A stretch of DNA of 35,553 nt from JAZDGX01 sp043806645. Its GTDB lineage: Bacteria; Eisenbacteria; RBG-16-71-46; CAIMUX01; WJJG01. The translations under genes and the position numbers were made by a program. The stretch lies in assembly GCA_043806645.1 (NCBI GenBank), contig JAZDGX010000133.1:1-35553 (forward strand), in the 5' to 3' direction. The notes under the pieces were generated by a model. That model saw nothing but the letters and a program-made list of their open reading frames with translations. It made no database searches and had not been told where the DNA came from. This document shows positions 16,631-23,065 of the stretch, piece by piece. The number at the start of each line of letters is the position of its first letter. Positions within the stretch are counted from its first letter, which is position 1.

Positions 16631-17537
16631 TGCGCGGGATCCCGGCCCGCCCCCCTTCGCGCAGGCATTTCATGGCTGCGACCGCCGCGCAGAAATCGAG
16701 GGCGCGGCCGATCGGCATGCCTTCGAGTGCGGCCACCGCGAAAGCACCGTGGAACACATCGCCCGCCCCGGTCGAATCCACCGCGCGCACGGCGTAGGCG
16801 GGAATGGGCATGGTAGCGCCCGCGACGCGGGCGACGGCCCCTTGCGCGCCCAGGGTCACGATGACCATGGCCCCGCCGGTGCGTTCCTCCAGGATGCGCA
16901 TGCTCTCCTCGAGGCGCCCCGATCCCGTGGCGCGTTCGGGAAAGCCGGCATCGGCAATCAGGAAATCGATCCAGGGCAGGAATTCGTCCAGCCCCTCGCG
17001 AACGAGTTCGAGATCCGCAATGACCGGCATGCCGGCGGCCCGCGCCGCCCGCGCCGCCCGTGCCGCGGCACGGGGATCCTGGGCGTCGGTGTGGAAGATC
17101 CGTCCTTCCCCGATCGCGCTCGCGTCGACTTCGTCGGCGCCGAGGATCAAGCCCTCGCTGCGACCCCAGAGGATGGTCCGCTCGCCGCTTTCCCGATCGA
17201 CGAGAATGAATGCGCGCTGGGTGGCTCCGCCCGGCCGCACCAGAACCCCCGACACATCGACCCCGGCCTGCCTCAATCCATCCAGATTGGCGTGGCCGTC
17301 GGCGTCGTCCCCGACCGCTCCGAAATAGCGCGTGCGAAAACCGAAGCGCGCGACCGTGACGAGCGCCGTGGCCGTCTGGCCACCTCCGGCGCGGACGTAA
17401 CGCTCGAAGCGCACCTTCTCACCGGGACGGGGATGGCGCGGCATCGTGATCAGGTGATCGGCCGCGTTGGCCCCCAGACCCACGACATCGTAACGGCGTT
17501 GCGGTGGAAGGGGTGGCGGAAAGGGAAGCTGGCCCAT
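16581..17537 (-). CDS. PfkB/ribokinase-family sugar kinase
   Basis: Small-molecule kinase of the PfkB family, 318 aa, a usual length. The N-terminal substrate motif GGGQTATALVTVARFG (51-66) and the C-terminal signature VDSTGAGDVFHGAF (253-266) with catalytic Asp260 are both intact, so activity is expected on a sugar, sugar phosphate or nucleoside. The exact substrate cannot be told. ATG 17537 has AAAGG about 5 nt upstream and lies 13 bp after the stop of the secreted protein gene, making it the last gene of the envelope operon. Its 3' end overlaps the convergent double-receiver gene by 50 bp, so the two transcripts share antisense sequence. A link with cell-wall sugar recycling would suit the neighbours but is inference. 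Confidence 0.9.
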   Translation of the reverse strand: MGQLPFPPPLPPQRRYDVVGLGANAADHLITMPRHPRPGEKVRFERYVRAGGGQTATALVTVARFGFRTRYFGAVGDDADGHANLDGLRQAGVDVSGVLVRPGGATQRAFILVDRESGERTILWGRSEGLILGADEVDASAIGEGRIFHTDAQDPRAAARAARAARAAGMPVIADLELVREGLDEFLPWIDFLIADAGFPERATGSGRLEESMRILEERTGGAMVIVTLGAQGAVARVAGATMPIPAYAVRAVDSTGAGDVFHGAFAVAALEGMPIGRALDFCAAVAAMKCLREGGRAGIPRTIAEVESFQAHTARRT

Positions 17538-17550
17538 ACGACCTTTCCCG

Positions 17551-18270
17551 TCAGCAAGGGGGCAGGACGAGGAGCTTCGTCGCAGGCGGCAGCACGCGAT
17601 AGAGATCCGCGGCGTCGTCACGTTCCAGATCGAGGCGTACGCGCACCTTGTCCCGGGGCGGGTGCCACAGGTCGGCAAAGGCGTTGCGCAGCGGCTCCCA
17701 GATGCCCGCGGTCAGCATCTCCTTCCAGCCGCGACGGCCCGGTTCGGCCGACCGGACCTCGAGCGCGATGCCGGTATCGAAGCGGATCCAGTAACGCGTT
17801 GGAATGAGGTAGAGCTCCTCGGCCGGCGGCGGGACGGGCACTTCCGGAGGGGGCTCGCTGGTTCCCCCGGGCGCGACGACCAGTTCGAAGCGGTCCCGGT
17901 CGCGGGGCGGGTCCAAAGAGCCCCCGGTTCCCGGGGGTTGAAGGAAGTCGGAGGGGGGAGCCTCGCGAAACGGCGAGCGGCGGATCCCGATCGCGAGGTC
18001 CAGCAGCGCGTACTCCTTGAGGGTCACGCCACTCAGCATGAAGCGCAGTACGTTACGTCCCGAATCCAGGACGAGATAGAAGTCGGTCCCCTTGGCCAAC
18101 TCGAGCTCCTGGCGCAGCGCCTCGTTGCGGCAGGCGAGTTGGGCCGCGCGGGCGCTCTGATCGCCCGGCGGGGGCGCAGCAGGCTGCTCTGCGTACGCGC
18201 CGACGGCGGACAGCGTAAGCAAAGACGCCAGCACTCCGAGTGCGACGGTATTTTTCGCGCGACCCGACAT
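17551..18270 (-). CDS. Secreted protein of the L,D-transpeptidase operon, function unknown
   Basis: A 239-aa exported protein with signal peptide (LGVLASLLTLSAVGAYA, cleavage near residue 27). A short charged helix (about 40-60) precedes the stretch TDFYLVLDSGRNVLRFMLSG (62-81). That stretch aligns by eye with HLIIDQTHNRLLLRKGTE of the L,D-transpeptidase encoded just upstream: an equivalent helix, then a beta hairpin. The rest is Pro-rich and then beta-rich, without the HG...HGC catalytic signature, so it is not an active L,D-transpeptidase. It may be a partner or non-catalytic relative. The ATG has GGAGG 3 nt upstream. It starts 28 bp after the transpeptidase stop and ends 13 bp before the PfkB kinase, so co-transcription is likely. 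No family recognised. Confidence 0.72.
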   Translation of the reverse strand: MSGRAKNTVALGVLASLLTLSAVGAYAEQPAAPPPGDQSARAAQLACRNEALRQELELAKGTDFYLVLDSGRNVLRFMLSGVTLKEYALLDLAIGIRRSPFREAPPSDFLQPPGTGGSLDPPRDRDRFELVVAPGGTSEPPPEVPVPPPAEELYLIPTRYWIRFDTGIALEVRSAEPGRRGWKEMLTAGIWEPLRNAFADLWHPPRDKVRVRLDLERDDAADLYRVLPPATKLLVLPPC

Positions 18271-18298
18271 CGGCCTCCACCCCGCGCTTCCGGGGTCC

Positions 18299-19144
18299 TC
18301 AATAGATGTAAATGGCCGTCCCGACCGGACAGGACTCAAAGACCTTGCGCAGGTCGTCGCGGCCGAGACGGATGCAGCCATGCGTCACGCTTCTTCCCAG
18401 CAGGCGTTCGTAAAGCGTGCCGTGGATCATGTAGCCATTGCCGAAGTAGAGGGCGTATTCGCCCAGCATGCCGTATTCGAACCGCTCGCCCGGGTCCTTG
18501 GGGATCGGAAGCCCTTCTTCCAGGAAGGCCCAATCCGGCTTCTTCCACACCGGGTTCTCGATCTTCCTGAGCACCGCGAATCGTCCGCGCGGCGTGTCGA
18601 AGATCCACTTGCGGTTTCCGCCTCCCGCTTCGATCAGCACGACACCGCCGCCGGCCGAGCAGACCGCTTCCAGCAGCGTCTCGGTCCCCTTGCGCAGCAG
18701 GAGGCGATTGTGCGTCTGATCGATGATCAGATGCGAGCCTTTCGGAATGCGGTTCTCCAGCGCGGTGGCGAGCTGACGGTTTTCCCGCTCCAGCTTGGTG
18801 AGGCCCTGCGCGCTCGGGGCCGTTGCGCCGCCCCCGCCGGCCGGAAGGGAATCCGCGAGCCGTTCGGCGAGCGGTCGATAGCGGTATCCATTCGGATGGA
18901 CCGTGCAGAGGGTGACGGTGGCAAGGATCGCAAGCGCGGGGATGGACCACAGCCAGGCCCATTTTCCGGGGCGCCTCCACCGCAGCCGGGCTGACCGGCA
19001 GGGCAAGGGCCACGCCAGTGCGCCCCGCCGGCCGGGCCGTCTTGGCGGCGGCGCGGTGGGTCCTCCGTTTTGCTGCGCGAGGGAGCGCAGCACCCGCGGA
19101 AGGGCGGGGGAGCCGGAGGAGGGTGTGTCCATGGGCTTCGCCAT
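18299..19144 (-). CDS. Membrane-anchored L,D-transpeptidase (YkuD domain)
   Basis: Peptidoglycan L,D-transpeptidase, 281 aa, anchored by one N-terminal membrane segment (about 62-80, KWAWLWSIPALAILATVTL) after a long basic, Pro-rich cytoplasmic tail. A short coiled-coil-like helix (115-132) leads to the YkuD domain. The catalytic signature is complete: IHGTLYER (His241) and SVTHGCIRL (His255, nucleophile Cys257). Such enzymes make 3-3 cross-links or attach lipoproteins to meso-diaminopimelate. ATG 19144 lies 4 nt beyond the TGA of the upstream transpeptidase gene and has no strong ribosome binding site, so translational coupling is likely; ATG 19132 is an alternative. It sits in the operon with a Lys-terminated lipoprotein, a plausible substrate (inference). 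Confidence 0.93.
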   Translation of the reverse strand: MAKPMDTPSSGSPALPRVLRSLAQQNGGPTAPPPRRPGRRGALAWPLPCRSARLRWRRPGKWAWLWSIPALAILATVTLCTVHPNGYRYRPLAERLADSLPAGGGGATAPSAQGLTKLERENRQLATALENRIPKGSHLIIDQTHNRLLLRKGTETLLEAVCSAGGGVVLIEAGGGNRKWIFDTPRGRFAVLRKIENPVWKKPDWAFLEEGLPIPKDPGERFEYGMLGEYALYFGNGYMIHGTLYERLLGRSVTHGCIRLGRDDLRKVFESCPVGTAIYIY

Positions 19145-19148
19145 CCTG

Positions 19149-20384
19149 TCAGTCGCGGCTTCCCAGATCCCGCCGCAGCAGGGAACGGGCAAGGTTGGAG
19201 AAGGTGCCGTCGCGGCCGTCTCCTCCCACGATCGTGACCGGCGTGCCCACGTCGGCTTTGGCGAACAGATCGCTCATGTCCGCGTTCGAGAGGGCCACGC
19301 ACCCGAGGGTCCAGTCCTGCCCGCGTCCCCCCTCTCCATGAATCTCGATCATGCCCCCCAACCGGGCGTACGAAGGAATCTCGCCGCGGCGCTGGCGCTG
19401 GCGGAAGCGCTCCCGATCTTCCGAATTCGGGTAGTCGAGCAGGAGGGCCTTGTAGTAGGAACTGTTTCCACGGTCCTTCTTCGACACGATGCGATACCGA
19501 CCTTCGGGGGTCGCGCCGTCACCGGAGTGGCTCTTCGGATACAGGCAGTTGCGCCCCATGTCGGCCGAGTAGGTGCGAACGGGTTTGCCGTTGCGGTAGA
19601 GTTGGACGAGGTTCTTTTCCTTGTAGACGATGACCGCTGTGCGGCCGTGCTCGCGGGACCAGTCGATGGTCTCCCGGATCCAGCGCCTCCAGAGATCCAC
19701 CTGGCTGCCGTCGACGAATCGTTGGGCCAGCGGCAACACGCCGCGGCAGGCGTCTTCCGCCTCTTCAGCCGCCCGTTGCGCACGCTGGCGTGCGTCGGCG
19801 TATTCCTGCCCGAGGTAGAGGATCTGACCCTCATCGACGAGGGTGCGGGCATGCTGCAGCAACATCCGCTCGCGGCGCGGAAAGGGGATTTCCTGCGCGA
19901 CGTCCTCGGCGCTCGCGAGCATGCGCCGGGCTCGTTCCAGCTCGATTCCCGCGCCGTAGCGGGCGTCGTCCATGATGAGGAGCGACGAAATCGCGGCCCG
20001 GCGGGCCATCTCCACCGCCGCCAGGTACTGGTTCTCGACCGGACGGAAATCCCGCAGGAAGAAGATCTGTGCCGCCTCATGGCGCTCGGCGCCCATCCCT
20101 GAGCGTAGCGCGTCCTCGGCCAGCTTGAGTGAATCGGGCGCCCAGCGCGCCGCGTCCGTCTCGCGGGCTTCCTCAAGCGCCTGGATTGCCTGCGTGCGCG
20201 CTTCGACGGGCTGGTGCGTCCACCCGTTCAACCAGGGATCGAGGATCCAGAAGGAGAGCAAGGCGGAGGCGCCAAGAATCACGAAGAGCCAGGGCCGCCT
20301 GCGCCGCCGTGCTCTTCCTCGACGCAAGACGCGCCGGTGGTCGAATGCCGTGGGTTCATGGGGCCTGCGCCAGTTTTCCTGCAT
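19149..20384 (-). CDS. Membrane-anchored L,D-transpeptidase with helical DUF4398-like region
   Basis: Second L,D-transpeptidase of the operon, 411 aa. A very basic N-terminus (RRVLRRGRARRRRRP) precedes one membrane segment (31-48). A long helical region (about 60-245) follows, then a YkuD domain (about 247-390) with the intact signature IEIHGEGG (His349) and WTLGCVALSN (nucleophile Cys362). The helical part contains LEEARETDAARWAPDSLKLA, which resembles the lipoprotein encoded just upstream (LEQARTAEASEYAPRALAAA), so enzyme and lipoprotein share a module that could let them pair. No ribosome binding site precedes ATG 20384, and a strong hairpin (20427-20460) lies between it and the lipoprotein gene; expression is probably low relative to the lipoprotein. 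Whether it attaches or releases lipoprotein cannot be told. Confidence 0.93.
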   Translation of the reverse strand: MQENWRRPHEPTAFDHRRVLRRGRARRRRRPWLFVILGASALLSFWILDPWLNGWTHQPVEARTQAIQALEEARETDAARWAPDSLKLAEDALRSGMGAERHEAAQIFFLRDFRPVENQYLAAVEMARRAAISSLLIMDDARYGAGIELERARRMLASAEDVAQEIPFPRRERMLLQHARTLVDEGQILYLGQEYADARQRAQRAAEEAEDACRGVLPLAQRFVDGSQVDLWRRWIRETIDWSREHGRTAVIVYKEKNLVQLYRNGKPVRTYSADMGRNCLYPKSHSGDGATPEGRYRIVSKKDRGNSSYYKALLLDYPNSEDRERFRQRQRRGEIPSYARLGGMIEIHGEGGRGQDWTLGCVALSNADMSDLFAKADVGTPVTIVGGDGRDGTFSNLARSLLRRDLGSRD

Positions 20385-20426
20385 GTGCCGGAGGCGAATT
20401 CCCTACTGCGTGTCCCCTGAGTCGAA

Positions 20427-20460
20427 CCGAGGCGCGGCGACAAGAAGCGCCGCGCCTCGG
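20427..20460 (-). terminator. Intercistronic hairpin between lipoprotein and transpeptidase genes
   Basis: A perfect 13-bp inverted repeat, CCGAGGCGCGGCG (20427-20439) and CGCCGCGCCTCGG (20448-20460), with an 8-nt loop. It lies 12 bp past the lipoprotein stop and 43 bp before the start of the next gene on the same strand. No T-run follows on the minus strand (GGTTCGACTC), so it is more likely a partial terminator or 3'-end stabiliser than a full stop. Such elements often let the first gene be expressed far above those behind it. Confidence 0.7.
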
Positions 20461-20472
20461 AAAACCGGCTTC

Positions 20473-21078
20473 CTACTTGCCTCTGGCCTGCTTCTGCATC
20501 TCGATGGCGGTCGTGACATCGGTCTTGACGCGATTCACGGCCTGCAGTGCAGCCTGGGCCTTGGCCTTCGCTGACAGATACTTGCCTGTGGAGAAGATGC
20601 CGTCAACTTCGGAAAGCGAGGCCTCCACACTGGCGAGATCCGCTTCGAGTGCCTTGATGTCCGTCTGAGAGCCCTTGCCCCGCGGGGCGGTCGCCAGCAT
20701 CTGGCGGGCTTCCTCGATTGCCGTCTTTGTCTGGGCGATCAACTCGGCCGCCTCAGTGCGGGCGCGCTCCTTGCCGGCCACCGCTTCGGACTGGGCCTGC
20801 TGGCCAGCCTGCTGAGCCGCGGTCGCGAGTTCGGTCGCGTGACCGTACGAACGGAACAGAGCGAACTTCTTCTTCTGCGCATCCAGTTCAGCCTGCAGCT
20901 GAGCCTGGGCGTCCTGAGCAGCCGCCAGGGCCCGCGGCGCGTACTCAGACGCCTCGGCCGTTCTCGCCTGCTCGAGCGACTGCTGAACAGCCGCGATCGA
21001 CTCCGCCGGCTCCTTCGCACATCCGGCGAAGGACAGCGCCAAGACCATCAACCCAACCCCCAAGAGTGTCGCCTTCAT
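20473..21078 (-). CDS. Alpha-helical lipoprotein with C-terminal Lys (Braun-lipoprotein-like, DUF4398-like)
   Basis: Predicted outer-membrane lipoprotein, 201 aa. The signal peptide ends in lipobox FAGC with lipidated Cys20; Ala at +2 is not the inner-membrane-retention Asp. The mature chain (182 aa) is almost wholly Ala/Gln/Glu/Lys-rich helix with few aromatics, as in helical-bundle or coiled-coil periplasmic spacers. It ends QKQARGK, that is a free C-terminal Lys after a basic residue. In Braun's lipoprotein the C-terminal Lys is joined to diaminopimelate by L,D-transpeptidases, and two such enzymes are encoded immediately downstream. ATG 21078 has GGGGAG about 3 nt upstream. A sigma-54 promoter lies 109-125 bp before the start. 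The sequence resembles the DUF4398 lipoprotein family. Tethering is inference: the family is usually of unknown function, and Lpp itself is far shorter. Confidence 0.88.
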   Translation of the reverse strand: MKATLLGVGLMVLALSFAGCAKEPAESIAAVQQSLEQARTAEASEYAPRALAAAQDAQAQLQAELDAQKKKFALFRSYGHATELATAAQQAGQQAQSEAVAGKERARTEAAELIAQTKTAIEEARQMLATAPRGKGSQTDIKALEADLASVEASLSEVDGIFSTGKYLSAKAKAQAALQAVNRVKTDVTTAIEMQKQARGK

Positions 21079-21186
21079 AGCTCCCCAACTCCTTTCGTGT
21101 CCCCCGTAGCAGAGAGGGCCGCTTGGTGCAGCCCGCGTTTCCGGCATGCATCTTCCCGTCCCGAGCGCATGCTCGAGCACTGTACA

Positions 21187-21203
21187 AGCACATCCCGTGC
21201 CAA
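21187..21203 (-). promoter_or_regulatory. Sigma-54 (-24/-12) promoter of the lipoprotein-transpeptidase operon
   Basis: Reading the minus strand from 21203 down gives TTGGCACGGGATGTGCT. The -24 part TTGGCACGG is a perfect match; the -12 part GTGCT differs from TTGCT at one base. The invariant GG (21201-21200) and GC (21189-21188) are exactly 10 bases apart. Transcription should begin near 21176, giving a leader of about 98 nt before ATG 21078. The next gene upstream encodes a sigma-54 activator, which supports the call. Confidence 0.85.
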
Positions 21204-21254
21204 TTCAGACGATGCATACCGATACCGGCAAACTGACGCTTCCCAGGCCAGTTA

Positions 21255-21280
21255 GGTCCATTGGCCCTGGACACGGTCCA
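21255..21280. promoter_or_regulatory. Candidate upstream activator sites for the sigma-54 promoter
   Basis: GGTCCA occurs at 21255-21260 and again at 21275-21280, exactly 20 bp (about two helical turns) apart. An inverted half TGGAC lies between them at 21268-21272, so GTCCA-N7-TGGAC forms a dyad. The cluster is 55-80 bp upstream of the -24 element and just beyond the stop of the activator gene, the usual zone for bacterial enhancer-binding-protein sites. Binding is inferred, not shown. Confidence 0.5.
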
Positions 21281-21295
21281 ACGCCGAATCGGGCT

Positions 21296-22795
21296 CTACC
21301 GCCCGACTCCCGAGCCGTCCCGGGCCTCCCTCTCCGATTCCTCCGGCTCCTCGCCACGCGCCCTGCGGAAATCCTCCTTTCTCAGGCCGTGGCGCCGCAT
21401 CAGGTCGTACAGAGACCGTTCGTTGATCCCCGCCAGCCGGGCGGTATCTCCGACCCGTCCTCCAGTCTGCCCGAGAAGCCGGGCCAGGTATGCCTTCTCG
21501 AAGACCGAGAGCATTTCACGCCGCGCGTCCTTCAGTGTCAACAGGCGTTCGCTCGGATCCGCATTCAAAAGGAGCGCCAGGGACGCCTTGGAGGCGAGCG
21601 GGCCATCCTGCCCGGCAAGGATCCGGCCGGTGATCGCCCGCGGCAAGTCCTCCAGGCCGATCTCATGACCCGAGCAGATGAGGACCGCGCGCTCGATGAC
21701 ATTGATCAATTCACGCACATTGCCGGGCCAGGTGTGGCTGTTGAGCGCCGCCAGCGCCTCGGGGAGGATGCCGGTGACCGGGCGGCCGAGATGCCTGCGG
21801 AAGTGCTGCAGGTAGAGCTGCGCGAGAGGGACGATGTCCTCGCTACGCTGGCGCAGGGGAGGAATCGTGAGGGTGACCACGGCCAGCCGGTAGTACAGGT
21901 CCGGGCGGAACGCCCCCCCGTGCATCTCCGCCTCGAGATCGCGGTTGGCGGCCGCCATCAGTCGCACATCCACCGGGATCGGGCGCTCGCCGCCCACCCG
22001 CTGGACGATGCGATCCTCGAGGACGCGAAGCAGCTTTGCCTGCAGGTGAATCGGCAACTCCCCAATCTCGTCGAGGAAGATCGTGCCGCGGTGGGCCAGC
22101 TCGAAGTAGCCGCGCCGTTGCCGTGTTGCTCCGGTGAAGGCGCCCTGCTCGTGCCCGAAGAGCTCGCTCTCCAAGAGGTTTTCGGGCAGGGCCGCGCAGT
22201 TGACCGCGATGAAGGGGCCGTTGGCGCGCAATCCCTCTGCATGCGTGGCCCGGGCGAGCCGCTCCTTGCCCACGCCGGTCTCGCCGATGATCAGCAGGGG
22301 GCTTTCCGAGCTGATCACCCTGCGCACCATGGCGACGAAGTTCTTCATCGCCGGGCTGGCCAGAATGAAGTCGTTCAGCCGGTAGCGCTTGTCGGGGCGA
22401 TCGGCCTTGAAACGGCGCAACGCCTCCTCGCGTCGCCGCAGGATCAACGCGTCCAGAGCTTTGTCCAGGGTGCCGTCGGTCAGTCCGAGATTCAGGGCGG
22501 CCAGGCAGCCGGAGGCGACGATGCCGGCCCGATCCTGGGCATTCTCGTCGTCGCTCAAGACGATTACGTCGGGCTGGTTCGGCAGCTCGCGGATCTGATG
22601 GACGAGTCCTTCGGGGTGTTCGGCAAGCAGGGGGCGATGGATGAGAGCGAGGTCGAAGTCCTCGTGCGTCAGTCGTTCGCGCAGTTCTGCTGCGTTCGAG
22701 ATGGGGATCACCTCTACCTCGTGGCGCGCTATCAGGCGTCCGAGACGCTTCCGAATCGAGGCGTCTCCCGCCACGAGCAATCCGCGCAGACGCAT
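21296..22795 (-). CDS. NtrC-family sigma-54 activator with degenerate receiver
   Basis: Bacterial enhancer-binding protein, 499 aa. Domains: a receiver-like N-terminus (1-115), a central AAA+ domain (about 140-380) and a C-terminal Fis-type helix-turn-helix (GRVGDTARLAGINERSLYDL). The AAA+ part is complete: Walker A GETGVGKE (171-178), the sigma-54-contacting GAFTGA loop (218-223) and Walker B GTIFLDEIGEL (237-247). The receiver has His53 (DLALIHRPLL) where the phosphorylated Asp should be, and Asn replaces the usual conserved Lys region (ALNLG), so control by phosphorylation is unlikely; a bound ligand or partner may act instead. ATG 22795 has GGAGG 6 nt upstream; the TTG at 22810 lies before that site. 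It is transcribed toward the sigma-54 promoter of the envelope operon, 217 bp away from its first gene, and is its likely regulator. Confidence 0.93.
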   Translation of the reverse strand: MRLRGLLVAGDASIRKRLGRLIARHEVEVIPISNAAELRERLTHEDFDLALIHRPLLAEHPEGLVHQIRELPNQPDVIVLSDDENAQDRAGIVASGCLAALNLGLTDGTLDKALDALILRRREEALRRFKADRPDKRYRLNDFILASPAMKNFVAMVRRVISSESPLLIIGETGVGKERLARATHAEGLRANGPFIAVNCAALPENLLESELFGHEQGAFTGATRQRRGYFELAHRGTIFLDEIGELPIHLQAKLLRVLEDRIVQRVGGERPIPVDVRLMAAANRDLEAEMHGGAFRPDLYYRLAVVTLTIPPLRQRSEDIVPLAQLYLQHFRRHLGRPVTGILPEALAALNSHTWPGNVRELINVIERAVLICSGHEIGLEDLPRAITGRILAGQDGPLASKASLALLLNADPSERLLTLKDARREMLSVFEKAYLARLLGQTGGRVGDTARLAGINERSLYDLMRRHGLRKEDFRRARGEEPEESEREARDGSGVGR

Positions 22796-22992
22796 GACCT
22801 GCCTCCTCAATCGGCCTTATACCTCCGATTTCGGAGCCGCGCAATCAGGGAGGTGCGGATCTCGCCGGGGCTGGGCCGGGGGGAGAGGCCGGGTACGTGC
22901 TGGGCGAGTAGCCCTTCAGACGGATGTCTTGGCCGGGAGGGTGCGCGTCCTTGTCAGAGCGGCCCGTCCAAGCACTTCGGGAGACATCGGGC

Positions 22993-23021
22993 TTGACGGT
23001 TGGATATCAGAATGATATTGT
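22993..23021 (+). promoter_or_regulatory. Sigma-70-type promoter for the SPFH gene
   Basis: TTGACG (22993-22998) and TATTGT (23016-23021) are separated by 17 bp, matching the -35 and -10 consensus at five and four of six positions. The stretch is markedly AT-richer than its surroundings. Transcription would start near 23028, about 38 nt before ATG 23066. Confidence 0.5.
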
Positions 23022-23044
23022 CTCAATATCTTGACCGTACGGTC
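23014..23044. promoter_or_regulatory. Two operator-like palindromes at the SPFH promoter
   Basis: GATATTG-TCT-CAATATC (23014-23030) is a perfect 7-bp inverted repeat that overlaps the proposed -10 box. GACCGTACGGTC (23033-23044) is a perfect 12-bp palindrome just beyond it. Both lie where a repressor would block transcription or the leader could fold. The ribbon-helix-helix protein encoded at the end of this operon is an obvious candidate to bind one of them (inference). Confidence 0.5.
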
Positions 23045-23065
23045 TTTATCAATCAGGAGGTGGCG

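Noticed and set aside
22929..22944. Possible second sigma-54 site TTGGCCGGGAGGGTGC ahead of the SPFH gene
   Set aside because: Only the GG/GC core and TTGGC match; about one such match is expected by chance in a GC-rich 35-kb window, and a better sigma-70 candidate lies nearer the gene.
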